Assembly (NCBI RefSeq): GCF_012847335.1
Contig: NZ_JABBDX010000004.1
Span: 227,220 to 291,219, forward strand
Reading direction: 5' to 3'
Length of the DNA stretch: 64,000 bases
Source: Psychrobacter sp. MF31
GTDB taxonomy: Bacteria; Pseudomonadota; Gammaproteobacteria; Pseudomonadales; Moraxellaceae
Positions within the stretch are counted from its first letter, which is position 1. The number at the start of each line of letters is the position of its first letter. The translations under genes and the position numbers were made by a program. This document shows positions 1-8,129 of this stretch, in pieces. Below the pieces are notes generated by a model. That model was not told the origin of the DNA. It was given only the letters and a program-made list of their open reading frames with translations, and ran no database searches.

Positions 1-186
1 GGCGAGCGAGAAATTAGCAGCAAAGTGCTTGGGGAGATCATCATGAGTGAGCTTAAAAGCTTGGATGATGTGGCTTATGTCCGATTTGCCAGCGTTTATC
101 GCGATTTTCAAGACATCGATGCCTTTCATCAAGAGCTTGCCAATATCCGCCCTGAAAAATCAATAGCAAGCGATGGTGAGTCGTGA
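1..186 (+). CDS. nrdR: NrdR transcriptional repressor, C-terminal part (5' cut by window edge)
   Basis: The first 61 codons are open in frame 1 and end at TGA 184-186. They read as the C-terminal end of the ATP-cone repressor NrdR, including the segment [16 protein letters not shown], which is highly conserved in that family. NrdR represses ribonucleotide reductase genes by binding NrdR boxes in response to dATP/ATP. The zinc ribbon and most of the ATP cone lie outside the window. The stop overlaps the ribD start (TGATG), so nrdR and ribD are translationally coupled, an arrangement common in Proteobacteria (nrdR-ribD). Only the tail is visible, but the conserved segment and the context make the call firm. 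Confidence 0.88.
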   Translation, partial: GEREISSKVLGEIIMSELKSLDDVAYVRFASVYRDFQDIDAFHQELANIRPEKSIASDGES

Positions 187-1295
187 TGTTTAACTCATTT
201 GACCCATTGAGCACAGCAATGCAACCTCAAAATCATGCAATAAGTCATCCTAGCGCCAATCCTCAAGACGTTTATTTTATGGGGCTGGCGATTGAGCAAG
301 CAAAACTTGGTCAATTTACCGCGCGCCCCAATCCAGCGGTGGGCTGCGTGATTGTTAAAGACAATCAAGTGGTTGGTAAAGGCTTTCATCCAAAATCAGG
401 TATGCCGCACGCGGAAGTTTTTGCGCTAAGGGATGCTGGAAGCTCAGCAATTGGCGCGACCGCTTATGTGACGCTTGAGCCTTGTAGCCACACGGGTCGA
501 ACCCCGCCTTGTGCCAAAGCGCTTATTGATGCTGGGGTTCGCCGTGTCGTCGTTGCCGGACTTGATCCCAATCCAAAAGTTGCTGGTCGCGGTGTTCAGC
601 TGCTTGAACAAGCAGGGATTGAAGTTACCATTGGGGTATTAACTGAGCAAGCCGAAGCGCTTAACCAAGGCTTTTTAAAATCCATGCGCCAAAATTTGCC
701 TTATGTTCGCCTAAAGATTGCAGCAAGTCTTGATGGCAGGACGGCAATGGCGTCGGGCGAGTCCAAATGGATCACTGGAGCTGAGGCTCGGCTTGATGTA
801 CAAATCCTGCGGGCAAAAAGTGGGGCGATCATCACAGGAAGCGAAACCGTCATTCAAGACAACCCGCAATTAAACGTCCGAGTTGCCCCAATGGGCGTGA
901 AATTGGATGAGATTCCCATGCCGAAAGTGGTCATTTTAGACCGCCGTAATCGCTTAGGTTTTAATAAAAACTCCCCGTATCAACTTTGCCAAAACTTTGA
1001 GACGCTTTATTATCGCAAAAACAACTTAACCGAATTGCTAGGTGATTTGGTTCAAAATCATCAATGTTATGACGTTTTGGTTGAGGCTGGCGCAAGCGTT
1101 GCGGCAAGCTTTTTGCAGCAAGGTTTGGTCGATGAACTTATTGTTTATCAAGCGCCTTGTTTGCTTGGAACCCATGCTCGCGCCATGATAGCAACAAATA
1201 TTTTGGCGTTAAGTCAGCAATTACGATTTAAATATCAATATGTTGAGCAGCTTGGCAATGATTTAAAGCTGATTTTAAAGCCACTTTGGGATTAG
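186..1295 (+). CDS. ribD: Bifunctional pyrimidine deaminase/reductase RibD (riboflavin synthesis)
   Basis: Catalyses the second and third steps of riboflavin synthesis: deamination of the pyrimidine from GTP cyclohydrolase II, then NADPH-dependent reduction of the ribosyl side chain. The N-terminal deaminase domain shows PNPAVGCVIV, the zinc/proton-shuttle motif HAEVFALRDAG (His near residue 75) and the zinc cysteines in PCSHTGRTPPC (near 100 and 109). The reductase domain starts near residue 150 with LPYVRLKIAASLDGRTA. At 369 aa it has the family's usual length, with a roughly 25-residue N-terminal extension. ATG 186 overlaps the nrdR stop. A GTG at 183 is a less likely start. The next gene, ribE, belongs to the same pathway but is separated by a 305-bp AT-rich gap, so it may have its own promoter. 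Confidence 0.95.
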   Translation: MFNSFDPLSTAMQPQNHAISHPSANPQDVYFMGLAIEQAKLGQFTARPNPAVGCVIVKDNQVVGKGFHPKSGMPHAEVFALRDAGSSAIGATAYVTLEPCSHTGRTPPCAKALIDAGVRRVVVAGLDPNPKVAGRGVQLLEQAGIEVTIGVLTEQAEALNQGFLKSMRQNLPYVRLKIAASLDGRTAMASGESKWITGAEARLDVQILRAKSGAIITGSETVIQDNPQLNVRVAPMGVKLDEIPMPKVVILDRRNRLGFNKNSPYQLCQNFETLYYRKNNLTELLGDLVQNHQCYDVLVEAGASVAASFLQQGLVDELIVYQAPCLLGTHARAMIATNILALSQQLRFKYQYVEQLGNDLKLILKPLWD

Positions 1296-1600
1296 TTTCC
1301 TAAATTTTAAATAACTATAAATGGTTTCACATGAAACGCAAGGGTGTGAATAACTAGGTTTCACATGAAAATTTTAATATGATAATTTCAAAATTTTTAA
1401 ATTTATCTATATTGAAATCAATAAGTTAAATTATAAAAAGATTTATTTTGATAATTTATTCAAATGTTGACATACTGTGGATAACTTTAAATTTTAGCTC
1501 CTATTTTTGAAAATAACGGCGTGTTTTAAAAGTTATCCACAAAGTTATCCTTTTAGCGCTTAAAATTTCATCATTTTTATCATTAACGTCTGAGGTTACT
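1296..1600. other. AT-rich intergenic region with DnaA-box and degenerate parS-like motifs (origin-like)
   Basis: No gene is visible in these 305 bases. They hold three matches to the DnaA-box consensus TTATNCACA: 1345-1353 (minus, TTATTCACA), 1476-1484 (minus, TTATCCACA) and 1533-1541 (plus, TTATCCACA). Between the first two is a stretch of about 90 bases (1375-1465) that is almost entirely A and T, as in a DNA-unwinding element. Two parS-like palindromes with centre CATG instead of CGTG occur at 1323-1338 and 1357-1372, and a perfect parS lies 185 bp downstream in ribE. This is the composition expected of a replication origin or a DnaA-titration locus. dnaA itself is not in the window, so the function is inferred. 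An FMN riboswitch was looked for before ribE and not recognised. Confidence 0.5.
1476..1541. promoter_or_regulatory. Pair of perfect DnaA boxes in opposite orientation
   Basis: TGTGGATAA at 1476-1484 (reverse orientation) and TTATCCACA at 1533-1541 (forward) both match the strongest DnaA box exactly. They are about 50 bp apart. A third box fitting TTATNCACA lies at 1345-1353. Two exact 9-mers and one consensus match in 200 bp of non-coding DNA is well above chance. The boxes could regulate ribE or serve replication control; the sequence alone does not decide. Confidence 0.6.
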
Positions 1601-2263
1601 ATGTTCACCGGAATTATTGAAAGCACAGGAACGGTCAGCGAGCTAATGCCCGTCGGCGGTGATATTCGTTTACGAATTGACGCTCCGAATCTTGATTTTA
1701 GCGATGTGGCGCTTGGGGACTCCATTGCCTCCAACGGCATTTGCTTAACCGTGGTTGAAGTTGGCAAGCAAAGCTACGCCGTTGATGTTTCACGTGAAAC
1801 AATCGCAAGAACGGCATTGGTCGAGCTAAAAACTGGCTCAACGGTTAATTTAGAAAAGGCAATGCTGCCCACCACGCGCTTTGGCGGTCATATCGTATCA
1901 GGTCATGTTGATGGCGTCGGGGTGGTCAAAAAGCGCAAGCAAGATGCGCGCTCCATTTATTTTGAAATTGCCATTCCTGAGGAGTTGGCGCGATTTGCGG
2001 CTACCAAAGGCTCTATCACGGTCGATGGGGTGAGCCTGACCAGCAATTTGGTAAAAGATAATATCGTTTGTTTAAATATCATCCCACACACCGCTCAGGT
2101 GACCAATATTGATCAGCATTGGCAAGTTGGCAGTCAGGTGAATATTGAGGTCGATGTGGTGGCGCGCTATTTGGAGCGCCTGCTAAATAAAGACTCGGTC
2201 GCAAAATCATCTGAGTCTAAAATTACAGAAGCTTTTTTAGCAGAAAATGGGTTTTTAAAATAA
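1601..2263 (+). CDS. ribE: Riboflavin synthase alpha chain
   Basis: Dismutates two molecules of 6,7-dimethyl-8-ribityllumazine to riboflavin plus the pyrimidine precursor; cytoplasmic, usually a trimer. The N-terminus MFTGIIESTGTV is diagnostic. Two similar lumazine-binding barrels follow: the first has NGICLTVVEV near residue 46, the second GHVDGVGVV near 100 and VDGVSLT near 146. The length of 220 aa is typical. A GAGGT Shine-Dalgarno precedes ATG 1601. A perfect 16-bp parS palindrome lies inside the gene at 1786-1801, encoding D-V-S-R-E-T at residues 62-67. The gene is separated from ribD by the DnaA-box region and converges on the sensor kinase gene. Confidence 0.96.
   Translation: MFTGIIESTGTVSELMPVGGDIRLRIDAPNLDFSDVALGDSIASNGICLTVVEVGKQSYAVDVSRETIARTALVELKTGSTVNLEKAMLPTTRFGGHIVSGHVDGVGVVKKRKQDARSIYFEIAIPEELARFAATKGSITVDGVSLTSNLVKDNIVCLNIIPHTAQVTNIDQHWQVGSQVNIEVDVVARYLERLLNKDSVAKSSESKITEAFLAENGFLK
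1786..1801. promoter_or_regulatory. parS: parS site (perfect ParB-binding palindrome) inside ribE
   Basis: TGTTTCACGTGAAACA matches all 16 bases of the conserved bacterial chromosomal parS bound by ParB (Spo0J). It is one of four good copies within 12.3 kb. It lies inside ribE and is read as D-V-S-R-E-T. Identity to the consensus is seen directly. ParB binding is inferred, since parA/parB are not in the window. Confidence 0.8.
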
Positions 2264-2307
2264 AGGTGATTTAACTTTGCCAATAACTTGATGGCATTAA
2301 ATGATTT

Positions 2308-5145
2308 CTAAGCGCTTAAAAATCTGGTCAATACGTTTTTTAGCTGATCTTTATTGATGGGTTTGGCTAAAAAATCATTCATGCCAACTGCCAAACATTC
2401 TGCTTTGTCCTCATCGCTATTGTTCGCTGTGAGGGCAACAATGGTGATGTCATCACCCATTGCTCGGATGGCTTGGGTAGCTTGCAGACCATCCATATTA
2501 GGCATTCGGCAATCCATCAAAATCAGGGCAATGTCTTGTCGATGCGCTTTTAACACCTCAAGCGCCTTTTCGCCATCTTCGGCAAGTAAGCTGATATACC
2601 CCAGTTTTTCAAGCAGCTTTTGGGTGATTTTTTGGTTGGTCGGGTTGTCTTCTACAACTAAAATCAGTGAGGACTTTGTAGCAGTTAAAGGGTCAATTGG
2701 ATCAGTAATCGATGTCGCTGCTGAGGATTGCGATGGTGCCAGTTGTGGTATTGCGTCAGGATGATCCGATTGATTTAAATTTGGCGGTGAAAGATTTAAG
2801 TTAACATCAAACGGCATTTGGGTTAATCGCGTCAGCTCAGATAACAACAGCGCCACGTCTAAAGGCTTGTTTAAAAAGCTGTCAAACTGATCTAAAAGGG
2901 CAGATGAAATGCCGCGCTCAGACTTCATGCTCATGAGTATTTTAGCAAGATTTGGGATTTCGATTAACTGCTTGAATAAATTGTGTGCAAAAGTCTCATG
3001 AGCGGCTAAATAGTATTCGTAATCAATAAGTAATATGGGAGTTTTAGTCGCTGGCAGCTTTGATAACGTAGCTTTAATGTCGTCTAAAGCTATCTCGTCA
3101 ATCGTGGCGTAAAGCTGGGTGGTCAATGCCAAATGCTCGCCTAAGCGCTGAAGGTGATATTCACGAATCGGGTTGTTGATCACGCCGATCAGATGAATAT
3201 GACTGAAATTATGAGTGGATAGATAAAGCGGTCGAAATTCAGGATATTGGCTTGGCAAAAATAAATCAAAACAGCTGCCATGATCTGATTGGCTGGTCAA
3301 AACGATAAAGCCGCCAAGCAAGTTGGCAAAGCTGTTTGAAATTGCAAGACCAAGACCACTGCCCCCAAATTGGCGCTGAATCTGCGAGTTGGCTTGGTTA
3401 AAATAAGAAAACAGTTGCTGCTGCTCCTCCTCACTGATGCCAATGCCCGTATCTTGAATACGAAAGCGAATCCAAGACTGCTGTTTTTGGGCAATGTCTT
3501 CTAGCCAATGATGAACTGGCGGCTCGATATGAGTTATCGCAACTGTGCTGAGCGCTTTATCACGTTTGGACTTTTTCTCATTTAATTTATCTTGAGCAAT
3601 GCAGAGCATCTGATCGCTGTCAATAAAATCAACGATTAAGGCAACATGACCGGATGGGGTAAATTTGATGCTGTTATCAAGAAGATTCAGTAAAATTTGC
3701 CGAAGCCTGGTAGGATCGGTATGAATATATCGCGGGCAGTTGGGCATAAAGGCGTAAACCAGCTCTAAGCCTTTGCGTCTGGCGCTACCGATCATGAGCG
3801 TGCTGGTGTTTTGGCTGACTTTAAAAATATCCACCGGCTCATCAACAATCACGGCGTTTCCAGATTCAATCTTTGCCATCTCAAGCATGTCGTTGAGCAG
3901 CATCAGCATGGATTGGCTCGATTGCATTAGCGTCGCTAAAATCTCTTTTTGCTTGGCAGTAAAATCCTCGCTATCGATTAAATCAAGGGTGCCGATGATG
4001 GCGTTTAGTGGCGTTCGCAGCTCATGACCGATGACCGAGCGCAGTCGCGTCATCTCAAGGATGGTTTGATTTTGCGACTCAAGTTGGCGCTCAAGGGTTT
4101 GGGTTTGGTTCAACCATTTATCAACGTTACTAAGTACCGCAGTAAAGCCATGAATTTGACCGTGCTCACCAAACCAAGGCGTCATATGAAGCTGATAGGC
4201 AAGCTTATCTTCAAGACCGTAAACCAGCAAGGTTCGAGCGACCTTTTGATCACCAAGTCGGCTGAGCGCCTGTTGGGTCGTTTTATCGCTGCCCGTAACA
4301 AAATCGGTGAGCTTATAGCTTATGCCGCGCTGAAAGTTGGTCGTAAAAATTTGCTCAAAGCGTTGGTTAAAAAAACTGATTTGACCTTGGCGCATTACCA
4401 TAAGCATCGGCAGCGGCGCTTTATCCACCAAGCGCTCAAGCCTGTGATTAAGCATTTTGATTCGCCGATGCTTTTGATGCAGATCGTGACTGATACGACC
4501 GAGCAGGTGACCTAAGCGCAAAAATTCAATCGGGGAGCTGGCATTATCAAAAGGCGGCGGAACATAGCTTTCTTTGGTGTCATTAATCAGCTGATCGGTA
4601 TAAGTCAGCACCTGCTCCCAATTGCTGCGCCGTTTTAAAATAAATAGTAATGCCCCGATAAACAAACTGATCGCCACGATCAAAGGTAGCCATGACTCAT
4701 AAGCTGTCCAGTCAATATGAATCGGGCGATGCTTGATGACCAAATACACCTGAGCGTTATTGTTTAAGTCAAAGGTTGCCGTCACCACATGATTGGTCAG
4801 CGTATAGTCGTCGCTGTGCTGATGAGGAAAAATAACCGTCGCAAATTTGGGTTCATCGGAGCGGTTGGCTCGGTGGATATAAGTTTGCCCCGAAGGCTGC
4901 ATCAAAATCAGCTGATAGCTTAAGTCTTGAAACATCGGCTTTGCCAAAATGCTTTCAATGTCATCATTGCTTGGGGTATTTAAGCTTAAGATGTCAAATT
5001 TAAACGCGGCAAGTGCTTGCAAGCTTTGCTCTTGATGGTTTTTTTTAAGCACCACCACCATCATGGCATAATATAAGATCAACATCATGATGAGGGTCAT
5101 TAAATAAAAAGTCAGCAAGCGTTTTAATGACTGAAACTGCGGCAT
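2308..5145 (-). CDS. Hybrid sensor histidine kinase with C-terminal receiver
   Basis: A 945-aa membrane-bound hybrid kinase. There are two transmembrane helices (about 12-34 and 152-170) flanking a periplasmic sensor of about 115 residues. A PAS-like segment (about 235-345) is followed by a coiled region and the phospho-acceptor box GHELRTPLNAIIG (His near 376). The ATPase domain has an N box LLNLLDNSIKFTP, a G1 box DTGIGIS and a G2 box GSGLGLAIS. A degenerate receiver-like segment (about 645-765) follows, then a canonical receiver (about 818-945) with LVVEDNPTNQ, phospho-acceptor LMDCRMPNMDG and a C-terminal FLAKPINK lysine. No HPt domain is present and no response regulator gene is adjacent, so the partner must be elsewhere. 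The layout recalls GacS/BarA kinases, but those end in an HPt domain, so no symbol is given. It converges on ribE. Confidence 0.9.
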   Translation of the reverse strand: MPQFQSLKRLLTFYLMTLIMMLILYYAMMVVVLKKNHQEQSLQALAAFKFDILSLNTPSNDDIESILAKPMFQDLSYQLILMQPSGQTYIHRANRSDEPKFATVIFPHQHSDDYTLTNHVVTATFDLNNNAQVYLVIKHRPIHIDWTAYESWLPLIVAISLFIGALLFILKRRSNWEQVLTYTDQLINDTKESYVPPPFDNASSPIEFLRLGHLLGRISHDLHQKHRRIKMLNHRLERLVDKAPLPMLMVMRQGQISFFNQRFEQIFTTNFQRGISYKLTDFVTGSDKTTQQALSRLGDQKVARTLLVYGLEDKLAYQLHMTPWFGEHGQIHGFTAVLSNVDKWLNQTQTLERQLESQNQTILEMTRLRSVIGHELRTPLNAIIGTLDLIDSEDFTAKQKEILATLMQSSQSMLMLLNDMLEMAKIESGNAVIVDEPVDIFKVSQNTSTLMIGSARRKGLELVYAFMPNCPRYIHTDPTRLRQILLNLLDNSIKFTPSGHVALIVDFIDSDQMLCIAQDKLNEKKSKRDKALSTVAITHIEPPVHHWLEDIAQKQQSWIRFRIQDTGIGISEEEQQQLFSYFNQANSQIQRQFGGSGLGLAISNSFANLLGGFIVLTSQSDHGSCFDLFLPSQYPEFRPLYLSTHNFSHIHLIGVINNPIREYHLQRLGEHLALTTQLYATIDEIALDDIKATLSKLPATKTPILLIDYEYYLAAHETFAHNLFKQLIEIPNLAKILMSMKSERGISSALLDQFDSFLNKPLDVALLLSELTRLTQMPFDVNLNLSPPNLNQSDHPDAIPQLAPSQSSAATSITDPIDPLTATKSSLILVVEDNPTNQKITQKLLEKLGYISLLAEDGEKALEVLKAHRQDIALILMDCRMPNMDGLQATQAIRAMGDDITIVALTANNSDEDKAECLAVGMNDFLAKPINKDQLKNVLTRFLSA

Positions 5146-5528
5146 GGCTTTTGATCCTAGCTTTTGACCCTAATGTAATGACAGCTTGTCATTAAAACCC
5201 TTTGTCACAATGAGGCTCTATCTTAACAAACAATGCTCGGGATAACGCCATCATTCTTAATGATTTTTGAGCCGTGTTTTAGCAAAAGAGACGAGCGGCA
5301 GATTGTAGCGGTTTTTAGTTAAGTTAGGAAAGTGATCAGGACAAAGAGAATAAAATTTAGGTTAAAGGTGAGTGATTATCCTTTGCTACTAACATCATCT
5401 TGGTGCAAAAGTCGCTTAATAAGCGGCGGGTAATCATAGCGCTATCAGCAAAACTTGCCTATAATGATCAATCAGCTGATGATGGCTGACGTGAGCATTT
5501 ATTTTTATCGACCCTTGGAAAGACTAAA
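5146..5528. other. Divergent intergenic region between sensor kinase and fmt
   Basis: 383 bases without a gene, holding the divergent start regions of the kinase (minus) and fmt (plus). A perfect inverted repeat TAATGACA-GCT-TGTCATTA lies at 5176-5194, about 30 bp upstream of the kinase start, where an operator for that gene could sit. A TATAAT at 5460-5465 lies 64 bp before fmt and could be its -10 element, but no convincing -35 was found. Nothing else is recognised. Confidence 0.5.
5176..5194. promoter_or_regulatory. Perfect 8-bp inverted repeat upstream of the sensor kinase (putative operator)
   Basis: TAATGACA, a 3-base spacer GCT, then TGTCATTA. The symmetry is exact over 8 bp per arm and there is no T-run, so it is more like a dimeric regulator site than a terminator. 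It lies 31 bp upstream of the kinase start codon. The regulator is unknown. Confidence 0.4.
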
Positions 5529-6581
5529 ATGATGACCGAGCTGATTGCGCCGCCATTACGCGTGGTATTTGCAGGAACGCCTGAGTTTGCGGCAAAAAGC
5601 CTAGAGGCGCTTATTGAGCAGCAAGAAGCGCTGAATATTGAGATTGTCGCCGTTTATACTCAGCCTGATCGAAAAGCGGGTCGCGGTCAAAAGCTTGCCA
5701 TATCAGCAGTAAAAGCTGTGGCGATTGCCAATGATATCGTTGTTCAGCAGCCATCTACCTTTAAAAAGTCGGTAACCGAGGGGCTAAATGCTCGAGAAAC
5801 ATTGCGATCTTATCATCCGGATTTGATGATTGTTGCCGCTTACGGGTTGATTTTACCAGTGGGCGTGTTGAGCATTCCCAAGTTTGGCTGCTTAAATATT
5901 CATGCCTCGTTGCTGCCGCGCTACCGCGGCGCGGCTCCCATTCATCGCGCGCTATTGGCAGGCGATATGGAGACGGGAATTACCATCATGCAGATGGATC
6001 AAGGCTTGGATACCGGCGATATGCTTTATAAAGTCAGCTGTTCAATTGAGCCAAGCGATACCGCAGCCAGCCTTCATGACCGCTTAGCCGATTTGGGCGC
6101 AAAGGCGATTATGACGGTGATTGGCGACTTGCCAAATTATCAAGCCAACGCCAAATCGCAAAAGGATAGCCTTGCCAATTACGCGCAAAAGCTGACCAAA
6201 GATGAAGGCTTAATTGATTGGAATATTTCAGCCAACCTCATTGAGCGGCAAATTCGCGGTTTAAATCCTTGGCCCGGAACATTTAGCTTTTTAAATGGCA
6301 AGCGAGTCAAGATTTTGGCGGCGTATCCGGTGGTGCTCAATTCGTCAGTTCAAGCGCCGTTTGGTCGCGTGATTAGCGTTGGCAAAAAAGCCATTTTGGT
6401 GGCTTGCGGCACAGATAACGCCGACAATGTTGATGACATTCAACAAACTGCCCTTGCCATCACTGAGTTGCAATTTGCAGGCGGCAAACCCATGAGCGCC
6501 GAGCAACTTTGTCACGGCAACCAAATCAATGACGGCGATGGGTTTGCAAATGATGCCAGCGCCGACCGCTCACTGTTTTAA
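5529..6581 (+). CDS. fmt: Methionyl-tRNA formyltransferase
   Basis: Transfers the formyl group of 10-formyl-THF to initiator Met-tRNA. The N-terminal formyltransferase fold begins VVFAGTPEFAAKSLEAL. The catalytic motif HASLLPRYRGAAPIHRALL is near residue 124, preceded by the conserved GLILPVGVLSIPKFGCLN. The C-terminal OB-like tRNA-binding domain follows, with LIERQIRGLNPWPGTF near 237. At 350 aa it is slightly longer than the E. coli protein because of a C-terminal tail. Tandem ATGs at 5529 and 5532 follow a GGAAAG Shine-Dalgarno, and the first is used here. rsmB follows 13 bp downstream, so the two are likely co-transcribed, as in Pseudomonas and E. coli. The usual def gene is not adjacent. 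Confidence 0.96.
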   Translation: MMTELIAPPLRVVFAGTPEFAAKSLEALIEQQEALNIEIVAVYTQPDRKAGRGQKLAISAVKAVAIANDIVVQQPSTFKKSVTEGLNARETLRSYHPDLMIVAAYGLILPVGVLSIPKFGCLNIHASLLPRYRGAAPIHRALLAGDMETGITIMQMDQGLDTGDMLYKVSCSIEPSDTAASLHDRLADLGAKAIMTVIGDLPNYQANAKSQKDSLANYAQKLTKDEGLIDWNISANLIERQIRGLNPWPGTFSFLNGKRVKILAAYPVVLNSSVQAPFGRVISVGKKAILVACGTDNADNVDDIQQTALAITELQFAGGKPMSAEQLCHGNQINDGDGFANDASADRSLF

Positions 6582-6594
6582 AGAAAAATAAACC

Positions 6595-8085
6595 ATGACT
6601 CAACATCTAAAAACGGACTCAAAAAATACCCGTGTTCTTATTGCCGAAGTTTTGATTGCCATTCAGCGCGGTCAATCGCTATCAAGCCTGCTTGATGGTC
6701 TGCTTGCCCGCGTTGGCAATGCTGACAAAAGCTTTGCTCATGCCTTGCTGCTTACCACGCTTCGGCATTGGCACGCTCAGTCGCGATTAATTGATAGCTT
6801 AGCTGACAATCCTATTGACGAGATTGAAGTTCGCACGGTGTTGCACTTGGGGCTGACGCAGCTATTGTATTTACAAGTTGCTGACCATGCGGCGATTCAT
6901 GAAACGGTAGAAGCGGCTAAAGGTCTAGGATTTTCGCGAGCAACGGGGCTGATTAACGCCATTTTGCGAAAAGTGGCTAAAAACCCCAATAAGTTTCGTA
7001 AAAAAGTGGATAAAAATCACAGCTTGCCCAACTGGCTTGCCTATCAATTAAAGCAAGATTGGGCGGCTGACTATGACAGTTTAACCAAAACCTTGCGACA
7101 GCCTGCGCCGATGTTTTTGCGGGTCAATAACGTCGTTGAAAACGCGGATGATTATAAAAAAGCGCTGTTAGATAGTGGTATTGATTTTGAATCAATTTGC
7201 CAAACGATTGGGCTTAACATTGTTAGTAAGATGCCTGCTGATAAAGTGTCTGCTGACAAAATGCTTTCGAATAAAACTATCGCAAAAACCGAAGCGTTAC
7301 GATTAGAAAGTAGCCTTTCGGTCAGCGCATTGCCAAAGTTTAGCGAGGGCGCTGTTAGTGTTCAAGACCTTCATGCTCAGCTTGCCGCGCCCATCATTCA
7401 TCAAGCGCTATTATCACAATTAAAAAATGACAATAATAATGCTGATGCTGAGCCAATTCAAATTTTAGATGCTTGCGCTGCTCCTGGCGGGAAATTGGCG
7501 CATTGGCTTGATTTACTCAACCAAGATAAAGACAAGTTTCACGTGAAACAAATCAATATCAGCGCGCTCGATAATGACGCCAAAAGACTTGTGCGCGTTG
7601 ATGACAATCTTGAGCGATTACAACTGACCAAATTGGCAAAAATTAACGTTCAAAATGTTTGCGCCGATGCCACCACTTGGCAGGAAGATGGTCAGGGCAA
7701 CACTGGCGGCTTTGATGCCATTTTATTGGACGCGCCTTGTACGGCAACAGGCGTGATTCGCCGTCATCCGGACATCAGCTTGCTGCGCGTTGAGGACGAT
7801 GTTGCCCAAACCGTAAAGTTGCAAGCGGACATTTTAGACAACCTTTGGTCGCAATTAAAAGCGGGCGGGTTTTTGTTATACGTCACGTGCTCAATTTTAA
7901 AACAAGAAAACGAGCAACAAATGCAGTCGTTTTTAGCCCGCCATCAAGAGGCAGTGGCAATTGAATTTAATGATGATTGCAGCTTTGGCATCACGCAAAG
8001 TGTTGGTCGACAGTGCTTGCCTTTAGATACGTTAGGCGGCGATGGCTTTTATTTTGCCTTATTACAAAAACCAGCGAAAAATTAA
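6595..8085 (+). CDS. rsmB: 16S rRNA m5C967 methyltransferase RsmB (Sun/Fmu)
   Basis: SAM-dependent methylation of C967 in 16S rRNA. An N-terminal NusB-like RNA-binding domain (about 1-140) has the typical HAIHETVEAAKGLGF and INAILRKV. The Rossmann methyltransferase core carries the SAM motif ILDACAAPGGKLAHWL near residue 290, LDAPCTATGVIRRHPDI near 378, and the catalytic cysteine segment YVTCSILKQENE near 428. The length of 496 aa exceeds the usual 430 or so, mainly through a low-complexity insert near residues 205-235 with repeated ADK/NK units. A near-perfect parS (15/16) at 7535-7550 is read through as K-F-H-V-K-Q. Start ATG 6595 lies 13 bp after the fmt stop. Confidence 0.95.
   Translation: MTQHLKTDSKNTRVLIAEVLIAIQRGQSLSSLLDGLLARVGNADKSFAHALLLTTLRHWHAQSRLIDSLADNPIDEIEVRTVLHLGLTQLLYLQVADHAAIHETVEAAKGLGFSRATGLINAILRKVAKNPNKFRKKVDKNHSLPNWLAYQLKQDWAADYDSLTKTLRQPAPMFLRVNNVVENADDYKKALLDSGIDFESICQTIGLNIVSKMPADKVSADKMLSNKTIAKTEALRLESSLSVSALPKFSEGAVSVQDLHAQLAAPIIHQALLSQLKNDNNNADAEPIQILDACAAPGGKLAHWLDLLNQDKDKFHVKQINISALDNDAKRLVRVDDNLERLQLTKLAKINVQNVCADATTWQEDGQGNTGGFDAILLDAPCTATGVIRRHPDISLLRVEDDVAQTVKLQADILDNLWSQLKAGGFLLYVTCSILKQENEQQMQSFLARHQEAVAIEFNDDCSFGITQSVGRQCLPLDTLGGDGFYFALLQKPAKN
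7535..7550. promoter_or_regulatory. parS: parS-like site (15/16) inside rsmB
   Basis: AGTTTCACGTGAAACA differs from the parS consensus only at the first base. It is read inside rsmB in a variable surface segment, not in a catalytic motif, so the protein gives no obvious reason for the palindrome. This supports selection on the DNA sequence itself. Confidence 0.7.
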
Positions 8086-8129
8086 TCAGTCGCTGTTATT
8101 TTTAATTTTATTCTTTATTGAGAGTTGCT

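Noticed and set aside
1296-1600. FMN riboswitch before ribE
   Set aside because: The conserved AGGGGCnnnGC-type segments and paired helices were not seen; the region is dominated by A/T runs and DnaA-like boxes.
4024-4515. 163-aa plus-strand frame inside the sensor kinase gene
   Set aside because: It lies antisense to conserved kinase motifs and is a shadow frame.
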